From Osedax fenrisi (lineage: Eukaryota > Annelida > Polychaeta > Sabellida > Siboglinidae), in NCBI GenBank assembly GCA_964019155.1, contig OZ025240.1, positions 33,512,007 to 33,576,006 of the forward strand: DNA of 64,000 bases, given 5' to 3'. The position numbers and the translations under genes were made by a program. Positions within the stretch are counted from its first letter, which is position 1. Each line of letters opens with the position of its first letter. Below, piece by piece: positions 49,778 through 62,508 of this stretch. Below the pieces are notes generated by a model. It was not told where the DNA came from. It ran no database searches and saw only the letters and a program-made list of their open reading frames with translations.

Positions 49778-51620
49778 ATCTTATCTTATTGATCGTATTT
49801 AATATAATTGACAATTAGTTGATTTACACTCATAAGCTATCTGCTCGGAGAAACTTGAGTTATCAATGATAACTTATCATCGAAAATAAAACCAAGGTTT
49901 TTAATATTATTACAAGGAGCAATTGTAACATAATCAATGATAACAAAAGACAAAGCTGATGACATTCTAGATATATTTAGAAGTTAAGTTTTATTCATAT
50001 TCACCATTAAGCTTTTTTGTAAAAAAAAAATGTATACCATATTAATATAATCAATTAAAACTATATTATCGGATTATTGGCTATTATTGTAAGCTCAATA
50101 TAAAATTAAATATCATTAGCACAAATTTGTTATTTTACAGAAGGAAATTAGGGATAATATTTTTAAGAGGCAAGATATAAACGGAAAATAGCAGTGGTCC
50201 TAACACAGAACATTGAGTCACTCCACAATACATTTTACAATTAGATGAATAATGATTATAATCATTTATAATTATACATGTTTATATAAGATGTTCTCTC
50301 AATGGATCTTATAGGATAATACAATTTAGAAGCCAATATAAGATCTAATACTACAGAATAAGAAGTAGAAAAACAAGTTAAAATATATACCGCATTCAAT
50401 TATAATATCATAACATAAAGGAATAAAAAACAAATTATTTGTTATAAGCTTAGTTTTAGAAATAATATTTGAGATAATTTATAAAAGAATATATTTTTAA
50501 TGAACTAAAAGTATTATAATACTATTTGTTTAGTCATTAGAATGTATGATATATAAAAATACCTATAATTAACAAATGTAGCAACTATAATTTCATTAGA
50601 AGAATTAATTTTATATCAGTTTTAAAGATTTCGTAAATGTTATGCAATTCACTATTAAACTATGGAACATTATTATGTATTATAAGTTATAATTTATAAC
50701 TAAATTACTCCTAATAGGTGAAAAGATATTCAATCAATTCAGTATATAATTATTGAAGTAAACTATTTCTAGATTACAATTCGAAAGTGAATTATAATGT
50801 CATTAGAAAAGCATTAATATCAAATGTTATAATATTTCTATAATTAATTAATCGCTTTCTTTTTGTATAAGATAATTTAAGTAGAAAATAATAGTAAAAT
50901 GATCAGTTAATATAATATACGAATATAAATATGTTAAAAAGAAGTCTAACGTAATATGTAATACATGGGTTTTAAAAAGTACATGTTATTATCGATAATT
51001 AAAGATTTGAAGATGATGGGACATTAATAAACCATAATGAAATCACCCATGCATATATATATATAACAAATACTATATTATTATATATATTCTTAATTAT
51101 TCTTTTTTTAAATTCATCATTAATAATGATTCATTATTAATCTATAGATTCATGTTGAAATCCTCTAAGTTTTTGTTTTAATTCTCCAGAAATCAAAAAA
51201 CTATAGTTTACAGAAAGTTATTCTTTGCATATATATATATAAAAATATATATATTTTTGAAAAATATATTATAACTCTATTAGTTTTAATAGAAATATAA
51301 CTATTAGTTGATTCATTTATTTCCAGATAACTAAAAAATAGATTTTATATAAAGAGAATAATTAGTATAAGAGAATAATAAGTGATTTTCTATCACAGCC
51401 ATGGAATTATTATCAATCTTGTAATCAGTTATAATAGTTGTATATATATTATTATGTATTTAAGAATATAGTTAGAAGAATATATTCTTCTAGAGAAAAT
51501 TATAATAATTTTAGGAATTCATTTGAGAACAATTTATATTTTGTTGTTTAACAATATCAGTAAATTATTTTTTTAAATATAAATATTATTATTTATTTCT
51601 ACAAGTTTTATAGATAACAA
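49775..51620 (-). pseudogene. Heavily decayed LINE
   Basis: The minus strand near 50160-50240 reads GVTQCSVLGPLLFSVYILPLKNI, a mutated GVPQGSVLGPLLF RT motif of the L2/CR1 type. FYFDDKLSL near 49870-49890 fits the region downstream. The 5' extent is uncertain; many stops. Confidence 0.55.
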
Positions 51621-51941
51621 ATTATTTCTTAAAAATTATTAATATCTTTAATTTGGTTAGATAAATTGTCATATATTTATTATAAAAACTACATAATTTA
51701 CAAGTAAATGAGAACTTATCGCATTCAAATATATATATATATATATAGCATATATTGGTGTAGTTTCAATAGTATTCCACGAAGATGTTAAAAAACCATC
51801 AACATGATTACAAGTTGTACTGTACTGTACTGTACAACAATACTGAAGAGTATTAATACAGGAAATACAAGATAAGTAATATGTTTCATAACTATCCCTG
51901 CACGAATAACATGTAAACATAATATTTATATATATATAAAA

Positions 51942-52240
51942 TGCCTGGGTGGCTCAGTGGTTAAGGCGTCAGACACACAAGCAGTAGGACACGAGTGCAA
52001 GCCTCGTCCGGACAATTAATTAATTTTATAAAATGGGTCTTAAAATATTATTGAGTGATCTTATATAATTGTGTATAAATAAATGATGTGTTCTATTTAT
52101 AACTATGGGTTAACCATAGATGCATTAATATGAGAGCGGCTTCAAATTAGAGCCATATATGGTTATAAGTGAAAACTTCATCTAAGTTCCTGGATGGGAT
52201 ATAATAACTCCACCAAATAAAAAAATAACAATAAATAAAT
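51942..52240 (+). mobile_element. tRNA-derived SINE, intact copy
   Basis: Starts TGCCTGGGTGGCTCAGTGGT with A box TGGCTCAGTGG (51950-51960) and a degenerate B box GAGTGCAAGCC (51993-52003), so the head is a tRNA relative transcribed by Pol III. The body ends CTCCACCAAATAAAAAAA. It provides the empty-site reference for the insertion at 43625-47873. Confidence 0.85.
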
Positions 52241-52298
52241 TTATATACATATAAACACAAATATACATATCAATGCATATCATTTCATTTCATATATG

Positions 52299-52329
<31 letters not shown>

Positions 52330-52679
52330 ACTTATATAATATAAGGTTTGGGCCAACCATTACATATATCAGGTTTAGAATACCCATGATATATCGTATG
52401 TATATTAATACAAAAAAATATATTTTTTAGATGTAAAAGATTTTCAAAATTATATTTGTTATTATATCAAAAATTGGTAGTTCCCAATATTGTATAATTT
52501 ATAGCAGGCTTAAGCCTCCCGATTTATTTGTGAGTTACTTTAACCTGCATATGATGGCTCAAATTTAAAAATATATATTATATTTATTTATTAAAACAAC
52601 TATACTAATACAAATTAATACAAGTAGCGGACAAATGGTCCAAAAAAAAACAAGAACTGAGAAATAGCAGACCACACAT

Positions 52680-52826
<147 letters not shown>

Positions 52827-52849
52827 ACAATTTAACAATTAAACTACGT

Positions 52850-53090
52850 AAATCATATAATTCACTTTATCAACGTATACGAAATTCTCGTAATTCGTTA
52901 ATTATTCAACTTTATTATTATAATATCTTGTGCCCTTCGCAACTATTTACCTTATGGTATAAATCTGTATTTAGATAATATTTTAGATTTCGTTTTCGTT
53001 TAATTGTTGTTAGTTTTAATTATTGTATATTCTATGGACCTCTGTTATGCATGTCTGATTCAAATTAAATAAATAAATAAATAAATATAT
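52850..53090 (+). mobile_element. Probable LINE 3' end
   Basis: Moderately GC-richer stretch ending CTGATTCAAATTAAATAAATAAATAAATA, i.e. a (AAAT)n tail as LINEs leave. No readable RT motif, so the family is unknown. Confidence 0.35.
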
Positions 53091-53871
53091 ATATATATAT
53101 ATATGTATATCAATTGATATAATAAATAATTATTAGAATTAAATCAAATAAATATATTATGTAATAATGCAAATAAATATATATTGAATAGAATATTTTA
53201 AAAATAAAATGTATATGAAGTATAGATATATCTTATATTATTTTATTCTATAGAATAAAATGTACAAATAATTTAATTTGATTAAAAAACAATATTTGAA
53301 TTTAAATTAAAGTAGGTCAAATTGTATAATTGATTTATACTTAACATTAAATATCCGTATAGATATAAACAATATATTAGTTGGTAATTTAGTTAACTAA
53401 TATCTAATAATGAGTAATACATATAATTGTATAAATAAAGTAATGCACATATACACAAAAATATATATTTAATAAATATAATAAAATTACATAGAATAAA
53501 TATAATACAAATAAATATATATATAAAAATACCTATGAAATGAAATCTGATAATAAACACAACTGTATAGTATGACGATTTATTTAAGACTGCTGAACAT
53601 ATGCTACATATATTGGCAAGTTATGCATATTAAACATGCAATTAAATCTAGATATAGAATATTATATATTTTAAATATTATCTTTATTAAAATCAATATT
53701 ATTAAAAATAAAAAAAATATTTTGACATGGATATGTTTGGACGAATAAGAATGTTTTTGTATTATATCATATAATCTATATAACTGTTCATGAACATTAT
53801 TATTAAATGTTGATGCCTATAAATAAATAAATATAATAAATAATATTTTGAGATTTGAAATTAATTTTTTA

Positions 53872-54060
53872 TATATATTATATATATATATATATAAAAG
53901 GGTAGAGGCTGTTATTATAACTTCCTTCATAACTACTACCTTGCTCAATAATAAGGTTAAGGAAGTAACACATATTCCAACTGTCATTGTCTTCTACACG
54001 TGCAACTCCCAGATAACCACTTCTGCTAGGAATCTAAGACAATGGGCTAACGATATTTAA
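53872..54060 (+). other. Unrecognised short open frame
   Basis: After a TA run, a frame reads KRVEAVIITSFITTTLLNNK...VIVFYTCNSQITTSARNLRQWAND then stop. Composition is less AT-rich than its neighbours. No family recognised; no splice signals that help. Confidence 0.2.
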
Positions 54061-55382
54061 CTGTAGAATAGGCGAATGAGTTAAATAACTATCAGATCGG
54101 ATAGGTTGAGAATTTTATTTACAAATGGTCAATTGCAAATTTACTGAATGGGCCTATATGTAGCTAGTATACTATATTATATATTATTAGTATTACTATA
54201 TTAATAATGACCTCGCATTGTATCGCATCGGATAAAGATGTATATTTAAAATAAGATACTTGTTCAAAAGCATACATAATAATATTAAACATTAAACATG
54301 ACAATAATAACTATAACAACTGTAGTCGTGATGTACACGGCACGATAACATGCACCTTTAATAACGCCATTAGGTTATAATTAAAGTTACTCTCAAAATA
54401 CCTTAAACTATTCATAAATGTTACGACCTCGATTTTCCGTACTCTATGAGGATGATAACAACTAATTATAATTAACAAGAGAGCTGAATCTCTACTACTG
54501 GGTTGTTATTAGTTTTTCAGAAATATGATGGAAATAATCTGGCGAAATAGGTGAATTAACTGAAAAATGACGAAATATAATATACAGTCAACAACATAAA
54601 TATCACAAACTAGAAGTTGCATTCATAATAAGGAAATAACTAACTTAAAACTAACTCTGAAGTAGTCAACAATGTACATTAGTAGGATCGATACTATAGT
54701 TATATCACATCCTATAGGTTTGTTTACAAAATCACACTTATACGAATATAGACCTCAATTAATGAGAACGGCAAGGGTATGTTTGATGAATTATAATAGA
54801 AAAACAATTTCGAAAGCTCCACAAAATATGTTCTGATTGTCCAAGATGACTGGAATACAATCATGGGAAATTCGAACTATGATTGGCGAAGGGCATAGGA
54901 CATTTTAAATAGTGAAATTTATCCATAGGGAAACCAGATTACTTAATGTATAACACGATATAACCAACAGCTAGCCAATATTTACACCGTCAAAAGAAGT
55001 CCAACAAATCTACTTGACACTCACCTAACATAATTAGGTTTATTTTATATTCACTCTACAACGTTTAAATATATTGTAAATAAAGCTAACAACATAAACT
55101 ATTATAAACAATGTTAATTTCCTAGTATTATGCGATATTAAATTAAATCTAACACAGAAAATTAAAAGAAGTAATAAGATAAGATATGATAATTAAATAT
55201 AAATATAACTATTAAATTTTGTAGATCATGATCTATAAGCAAGTATATAGTTGTACATAGCGTGATACCTATGTGGTATACATTAATACATGAATGCGTC
55301 TAACCCTTTCTACCTAACCGAGGATTGCCATCGAGGATTTCAATATAGAATTCGCGAGCCATATTATATATATGTTATACCC

Positions 55383-55433
<51 letters not shown>

Positions 55434-55892
55434 AACAACATATGTTGTTCTTGTGAAGTCGATTTATGATATTTCCGATTTATGATATTTTAGTCGTAAA
55501 TAATATCATTTCCGTTACAAAATAAATTTATTTTTATTTTTAAATTTCAGAAAACTATCAACATAAAAAATGTATTAATTTTAATATTAATGTAAACAAA
55601 ACATGTTTACAAATTTTATTTTATTTTTTATAAATAAATGTATTTATGCATAAATATATAAATAAAAAACAAAATCAGGATGTATTCATGCCTCATCCAT
55701 AAGAAATAATTAATTTAAAGGTACCAACATTTATTAATGCTCATTTATATATCAAGTTATTATAAATATGTTTAATGATAACTTACACTTACAAATATAA
55801 CAAATATTGAAATAAATATATATTTTTATTAATTATATATATAGTAAACAAAAGTATTTTAATAACATATATCGATTATGAGACAATATAGT

Positions 55893-55898
<6 letters not shown>
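54061..55898. other. Mostly featureless AT-rich DNA with a possible RTE endonuclease scrap
   Basis: 54820-54915 (+) reads VLIVQDDWNTIMGNSNYDWRRA, resembling the GDWNAKVG motif of RTE endonucleases. (AT)n at 55384-55431. Otherwise nothing seen. Confidence 0.3.
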
Positions 55899-55924
<26 letters not shown>

Positions 55925-57559
55925 GCTAATGAATTTAACACATTCTTTAGTAATATAGGTATTAACTTATCTGAAAAAATATCTGCACCATATCTTGATA
56001 ATGATATTTATAAAACTATACAAGGTAATAATAAAAATTCATTATTTTTTACACAAATTTCAATTTATGAAATTTTGAATGAGGTACGAAATTCTAAAAG
56101 TAAATCTAGTACAGATGTTACTGATTTTAGTATGTTTATCATTAAGGAAATTATTTTAGAAATAAGTCCTTTATTAAAACACGTATTCAATAGGTCACTA
56201 GCTGAAGGTATTTTCCCTAATGTTTTAAAAAAAGCTAAAGTTATTCCAATTTTTAAATCTGGAGACAAATCATTAGCTGAGAATTATAGACCAATATCCT
56301 TACTGCCACAAATTTCAAAAATATTTGAGAAACTAATTAAAAGCAGGATTTCAAATTTTTTAAATAAATTTAATATATTAAATGATAATCAATATGGTTT
56401 CAGAAAGATTTTATCTACAGCTGATGCATTGTCTGATGTATTAGAATCAGTTAATACAAATTTAGAAAATTTAGAGAACTGTGCTATTGTTTCAATAGAT
56501 TTATGCAAAGCCTTTGATACACTGGATCATGATATTTTAATCAATAAGCTTTATATTTATGGTATCAGAGGTATAGCGCTAAAATTAATAAAATCGTATT
56601 TATCAGATCGTATTCAATTTGTTAGATATAATAATACTGACTCTTATTATAATTATATAAAATGTGGTGTACCACAGGGATCTGTACTCGGTCCGTTATT
56701 ATTTATTTTATATATTAATGACCTTCCGAATATATCAGATACTTTTAAATCAGTTTTATTTGCAGATGATACAACTTTAATTTTTTCAAATACGTCTATT
56801 TTAGAATTAAAAAACAATATTCAATTTAATATTAACAAACTATATGATTGGTTGAATGTAAATAAATTGTCACTCAATATTAGTAAGACGAATGTATTAT
56901 TATTTAATATAAGAAATAAAAATATTAATATTAATATGGATTTGAATATTAATAACATTAAAGTTAAACAAGTCAGTGAAATAAAGTTCTTAGGTGTTAT
57001 TATAGATTGTAAATTGAATTGGAAATTGCAACTCAATTATGTTTCAAGTAAACTTTCTAGAACAATTGCAATTTTACACAAAGTTAAAAATAAATTAAAT
57101 ATGAAATCTTTAATTTTATTATATAATGCTTTATTTTTATCACATCTTAATTATTGTTCAAATATTTGGGGGAATACCTTCAAATCCAGTTTAAAAAATA
57201 TTTTCATTTTACAAAAAAGAGCAATAAAATGTATTTGTAATACTCATTCTATGTATACAAATTTCTATACTATTTCTAATTCTCTTAAATTTGACGATAT
57301 TGTAAAAATGAATAGTATCAAATTTATGTTTCGAGCTAGTAATAATATTTTACCTAAGAATTTACAATTATTATATAAAGCTAAATCTTATAATGGAAAT
57401 CTGTTTCATAGAATAAAAGTACGAACTGACCGAAAAGCATTTTGTTTATCGAATGCTGGTCCAATGCTGTGGAACAGATTACCACAAAAAATAAGAAATA
57501 TTACGAAATTGAATAATTTTAAAACAATTTTTAAATCATTTATGATATCGTCTTATTAA
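55925..57559 (+). CDS. LINE reverse transcriptase, 5'-truncated, open frame
   Basis: An uninterrupted frame of about 545 codons from the end of an (AT)n tract to TAA. Order: ANEFNTFFSNIGINLSEKI linker, FPNVLKKAKVIPIFKSGDK, ENYRPISLLPQISKIFEKLI, NQYGFRKILSTADAL, VSIDLCKAFDTLDHDIL, KCGVPQGSVLGPLLFILYIN, VLFADDTTLIF (catalytic Asp pair), WLNVNKLSLNISKTNVLLF, IKFLGVIIDCKLNW, then a C-terminal region ending FRASNNILPKNLQ...WNRLPQKIRN. Jockey/CR1-superfamily non-LTR retrotransposon. Endonuclease and ORF1 are missing. The lack of stops in such AT-rich DNA indicates a recent insertion. Without its 5' half it is not autonomous. Confidence 0.85.
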   Translation, partial: ANEFNTFFSNIGINLSEKISAPYLDNDIYKTIQGNNKNSLFFTQISIYEILNEVRNSKSKSSTDVTDFSMFIIKEIILEISPLLKHVFNRSLAEGIFPNVLKKAKVIPIFKSGDKSLAENYRPISLLPQISKIFEKLIKSRISNFLNKFNILNDNQYGFRKILSTADALSDVLESVNTNLENLENCAIVSIDLCKAFDTLDHDILINKLYIYGIRGIALKLIKSYLSDRIQFVRYNNTDSYYNYIKCGVPQGSVLGPLLFILYINDLPNISDTFKSVLFADDTTLIFSNTSILELKNNIQFNINKLYDWLNVNKLSLNISKTNVLLFNIRNKNININMDLNINNIKVKQVSEIKFLGVIIDCKLNWKLQLNYVSSKLSRTIAILHKVKNKLNMKSLILLYNALFLSHLNYCSNIWGNTFKSSLKNIFILQKRAIKCICNTHSMYTNFYTISNSLKFDDIVKMNSIKFMFRASNNILPKNLQLLYKAKSYNGNLFHRIKVRTDRKAFCLSNAGPMLWNRLPQKIRNITKLNNFKTIFKSFMISSY

Positions 57560-58420
57560 TTTTAATTTTATATTTTTATAATCTATTTTTAATTATTGTA
57601 TTATGTGATATATTAATTTATTTGCTACCTTATATTATCAGTATTTATTTTATATATTTTATTTTTATAGTTTTATAGCTTTTATAGCTTTTAGTTATAG
57701 TTTTTTTTTAATATATTTTTATAATTTGTTAAACAATTTTAATATTTGTGTTTTATTGGTTTATATTTTTGTAGGTACATATTATTCAATTATTTATTTT
57801 AAATACATGATGAGAATGATTGTGGGGTTTTTTGCAATTTTATTTTATTTTTATTTTTATTTTTGTATTAAGTTTTTAATTGTACATATTTGTTATTACT
57901 TATTTTTAATTACTTACATATTAAATTTTATTTAAATTTTATTTAACATTCAGTATTATTTTCTATTCAGGAAGTCAATTTGTTGTTTTAAATATTAAAT
58001 ATTAAATATAAAATATTCACGAGTACTTTGTATTGATTATTTATGTTGCCGGTAATGGTTCGTGTCGGGGATGAGGATGCAATTGTTGTGTGGGGGCAAT
58101 TGTTGCCAGTGCTCTTACTCTTGGCGAAAGTGAGTTCCTTAAGGCATTGGATATAGAAACCCCAAATCCTCCAAGTTGATACACCTTTATCGACTTTCAT
58201 TGGCAATCGATATAAAGTATTCTAGGTAGATTTTTTTATGACTATTTTTTTACTGATATCCTGGATAGAAATTTATATTATAATCTAATATTTTATTTAA
58301 TATTATTTTAATTTTATACATAATTTTTCCCCCCACAATCACATTGGGTGAACGACTTGATAAGCTCTGCTTTTTCGTTCATCCAGGCTAATGCCCAAAC
58401 TCTGATTATTATTATTATTA
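57560..58420 (+). mobile_element. LINE 3' UTR with terminal stem-loop and (ATT)n tail
   Basis: Follows the RT stop. Contains a T-rich part, a GC-richer block 58040-58205, and a stem-loop: GGGTGAACGA (58346-58355) pairs with TCGTTCATCC (58375-58384). It ends CCCAAACTCTG followed by (ATT)n. Stem-loops before a short tandem tail are typical RT-recognition ends of LINEs. The block 58040-58205 also stays open on the minus strand (61+ codons) but I infer no gene. Confidence 0.6.
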
Positions 58421-58919
58421 TTATATATATATATAATATTTGCGAAGTACGACACTATAGTTTTCTATAGGGTTAAAACTTATAGGTAGAATAATTGTGA
58501 ATTCTTATATAGACACTATGTATTTCACTTATATTACATTATAACATAGCAACTGTTGTGTTTCAGTATATTAATAGAGACCTCCCATACTGGATTACAT
58601 TGTATTATTTAGTTAATTTATTAATCGTATACTTGATACACCCCTTTATTTAAACACAATATAACTATTATCGGCAATGTTGACTGTCATTAACTCTCTA
58701 TTATTCGTACACGTTACTCCTTTAGACCTAACTAACCCCTTTATCATAACTGAATCCCTTACTCCTAACTAACTCCTTTATCATAATTTGTTATATTAGG
58801 ATTAATTATTCAATATATAAATATATTTACTTGGGATAAAATCAAATATATATCAATTCATAATTTTTAATTACATATACATTTCAATATTAATAATAGG
58901 TCACACTATCATAGTGTCA

Positions 58920-59150
58920 ATATGTGAGAGAATCAATTACGCCGTGGTATCACAACATGAATCTCTTTTTCGTAACCGGAAATACGTCGAAGTGTAATGG
59001 CATTATGATGACTATGCATATCTCATGAGAGGGATTGAGTCACCCCATCGGGTGCTGCGTATAATGGAAAAGCAAAGGATTTCATCGAAGAGGGCAAGTC
59101 TCTCCCCGATAGAGGCGGAAAGGGGCGTCGGAATGATATTTGTTATGGTT
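58920..59150. other. GC-rich island of unknown nature
   Basis: Stands out from flanking AT DNA and is open in more than one frame: plus MRGIESPHRVLRIMEKQRIS..., a second plus frame GAAYNGKAKDFIEEGKSLPD, and minus PLSASIGERLALFDEILCFS. Could be an exon or an old element; no splice pattern decides it. Confidence 0.3.
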
Positions 59151-59394
59151 GCTATTTATTTATATTTTATATTATATATCCTATTATTTATTAATATAAT
59201 TAATAATTAATATCTTATTATAGGATACATCTTTGGTCTATGTTAATATGCAATTAATAATATTTAATTTGTATAACATAATTAAATACGTAATCTATTA
59301 TATTAGAAAATAAATATAAAACATTACACAATTTATTATTATATAAATATAGATTTTCTCCAATTATTTGTATTTATAAATATATCCATCTAAA

Positions 59395-59512
59395 TTGTGT
59401 GAATTGTTTCTTGGTGGATATTTGCCAATTCTACTTTCTAGTATAGTAGACTGCAACCACTTTTTTATAGTTCGTATCTTACTAAATCCACGCTCATATT
59501 ACAAAGAACTTC
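59395..59512 (-). pseudogene. hAT transposase C-terminal fragment
   Basis: The minus strand reads YERGFSKIRTIKKWLQSTI, matching the C-terminal dimerisation region of hAT transposases (CERSFSKLK.IK..LRSTM). It belongs with the core fragment at 61230-61690, separated by the RTE insertion. Confidence 0.55.
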
Positions 59513-59550
59513 GGTGATATTAGTAGTATACGAATATATTATACGAAGTA

Positions 59551-61150
59551 GTAGGAAGTATATTTGTGGAAAGTAGAGATGGCAATATTTTAACAGAGGA
59601 TACAGAAATAGTCAAAAGATGGACAGAATATTGCAAAGAACTTTATAACTAAATCCAATAAATCTAGATAAAAATAGTCTTAATGATGATCGAGGTGCAT
59701 GCGAGGAGAGAACTTGCCGATTAAAATCAGAAGTGGAAAATTTAATGAATTTACTTTGTCAGAAAATATGGGATAAGAAAGAATGGCCCTATGCATGGGC
59801 ACACTTGTTAATTATTCCAATATCAGTGTAAGGTGACCTAAGAAAATGCAACAATTATAAAACAATTAGCCTGATATCACACCCAAGCAAGATCATGCTG
59901 AGAATTATTTTAAATCGACTCAATCCAATAGCAGAAAATATCCTAGCGGAAGAGAAAGCAGGTTTCAGAAAGAAAAGAAGCACAATCGAACATATATTAA
60001 AATACATAATTATGGCAGAGAAACATATATATATATATTTAATATAACAATATTGAACATGAAAGAAAATTATACCATTACTTTGTTGACTTCTAAAAGG
60101 CATTTGATCGAGTCTGGCATGAAGGATTATGGAAAGTAATGAGACACTTCAATATAGATGAAAATATTATTTCAATAATCGAAGATCTTTATAAAAAACA
60201 AACAGTGCCGTTTTGGTAAATACAAAACAAGGACCTTCTTTAATACGTCGGTAGAAGTATGACAAGGTTTACTTTTATCACCAAAACTCTTTAACATCTT
60301 ACTAGAAAATATCATTTAAGATACGCTAGAATACCATTGCAGCACCATATCCGTTGGAGGATATGAACTATGTAACTTAAGATTTTCAGACGACATCGAT
60401 GATGGCAGGATCAAACACAGAGCTGCAAGAACTGACAAACAAACTCTGCAAGTGCTCAGAGACATATGATATGGATGTCAGCTACGAGAAAAGTAATTAT
60501 TGGTCAACGAAATTCGAGAATAATGAGACAGCTGAAGTGATAACGATAACCATGAACGATTAACCTCTTGAGGTAGTAGATAAATTCAAATACTTATGTA
60601 CGACTCTAATAAAAAATGGGAAAAGTGAAACAGAAATAAACATAAGAATGGCAATAGAATCCTCTGCCTTAGTTCGCTTAATCACTATATGGAATAGTCG
60701 AAACAAATCACTACAGATAAAAATACTACTGTACAACTCACTAATTTTTCTATAATACTTTATTGTTGCGAAACTTGGACACTAACAGAAAGACTGGAAA
60801 GAATAATTTCCGCATTTGAGCATAAAGCATATAGAAGAATCCTGGGGATTACCTACAGAGAAAGAAAAACAAATTATTATATATACCAAAGAATTGTTGA
60901 GTGCATATGTCAAATTAAGCATCTCCTATATGACATTGATATACAAAGAGTAAAGAGAAGGAAAATGTCATATTTTGGTCGCACGATGCGTCATGATAGT
61001 TTGAATAAAACTGTGATACAATGTTGTATTTTTGGTGAAAGAAGAAGAGGACGACCCAACAAAAACTGGATGGATAACATAGTGGAATGGGCGGGGTCAG
61101 AAATGGATCTGACCCAACTACTAAAGGCTACACGGAACCGTGACGGATAG
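59551..61150 (+). pseudogene. RTE-type LINE, 5'-truncated and decayed, copy 1
   Basis: The plus strand, with several stops and frame changes, reads ESRDGNILTEDTEIVKRWTE, ISLISHPSKIMLRIILNRL, KAGFRKKRSTIEHIL, FVDF.KAFDRVWHEGLWKVM, LSPKLFNILLENI, LRFSDDI (mutated FADD), and FKYLCTTLIKNGKSETEINI. A final 61-codon open part reads MSYFGRTMRHDSLNKTVIQC...ERRRGRPNKNWMDNIVEW. The YFGH-MRR...RRRGR...W.D pattern is shared with BovB/RTE elements. Inserted in a hAT transposase. Confidence 0.8.
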
Positions 61151-62508
61151 AATAGAACTTATAGTGCAGCGATTCATATACTCTTATGATTAACCGGTTA
61201 AGTTACTTAGTAAGTAATAAATCCAAGCTTTCAAATATCAAACTTGAAATATTCATAGAAAAAATATGTGACTGATTCATATTTTTTAATAATAAATTTG
61301 CAATATATTTTTGGTCATTGGTAATATAATCTAATTCTTTATATTCTTTCAGTACATCGATTATACCACTATATTGATCTAATGTTGTTTTAATACATAC
61401 TTTTCGCAGTCAATCTTGTTGGGCATATTGGTGTAAATGTATTAACTTTGTTATTATTAGTATTGTATACATTCCGGAATTTGACAGTTTATTCATATAA
61501 TAATCCCTAATCATTCTCAAAGCTTTTCTTATATTTATATTATATTCTAATGAATATGCTATTAAATGTGTGCGATGAGCTCCACAGTGTGTATAAAACT
61601 CTAATGACTGTCTAGTCACTATTATATAGTCTTTACACCATTACATTTACCAGACATATTAGCTGCATCGAAGTAGGACTACTATGTCATACTATGTCAT
61701 ACTATGTCATACTAAATACAAAATTAACCTCTTTTTCATAAATTATATTATTTTTTAATAATGATTACTTTTTTATAATAATGTATACATGATGTTTCCT
61801 TAGTATGAAATGTGGTTATAATTTTCATCATTATGGAATCAAACAACTCAGTATATTTTATTCTGTAAATATTAATGATACAGAATAATAACATATTAAC
61901 TGATCATATCTAATCACATTCTTATATTAATATAACATTAATAATGTTATATTATGTTATCTATAGATAAGATATATAGTTTTTTAATTTTCATTACTAT
62001 TCATATCATACATATTTATAATAATGTATATTATATTTATTATTATTATTCTCTGAATTAGATATACTTAAATTAAATTAGATATATTTAAAATAAAAAT
62101 AAATTATTATAATATTTTGTTATAAACATTTATTATGAGCTATTTTGTATTATATAATATGTTTTATATAATATGTTTATACAATTAGTTTATTAAGCTT
62201 GAATAAATATAAAAAATGGTATATATAAAATATTAAATAGGTTCCTACTTGTGTTGCTATCTCTTGAATGAATGTGTGAAAATTATTTCTATCAATATTC
62301 AATTCAATTAGAATAATATTTACTGTATTATCTGATCATTTATGTTTATTTATAATTGATAATTATTATGATTATATATATTTATAATCATGTATGCTTT
62401 AAAGTATATTTTTTATAAATGTTACCTTCAATAGTAGGGAAGTAGTAACCTATTTATAGGTAACATGATAGATTTAAATATCATATCCATGCTTTCGTGA
62501 AAAATATT
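61151..62508. other. Spacer between the two RTE copies
   Basis: Holds the hAT core fragment (next entry) and three direct repeats of ACTATGTCAT at 61680-61710. 61720-62508 is AT-rich with no gene seen. Confidence 0.5.
61230..61690 (-). pseudogene. hAT transposase core fragment (DUF4371/ZMYM1-like)
   Basis: The minus strand reads YFDAANMSGKCNGVK, a stop/frame change, then RQSLEFYTHCGAHRTHLIAY and a helical part (IRKALRMIRDYYMNKL...). D-AANMSGK followed by H-C-AH is the catalytic-core signature of this hAT group. With the C-terminus at 59395 it forms one transposase relic broken by RTE copy 1. Confidence 0.7.

Noticed and set aside
57988..58206. Minus-strand 72-codon frame as a gene
   Set aside because: It lies in the 3' UTR of the plus-strand LINE, without start context or recognised motif; only noted as a GC-richer block.
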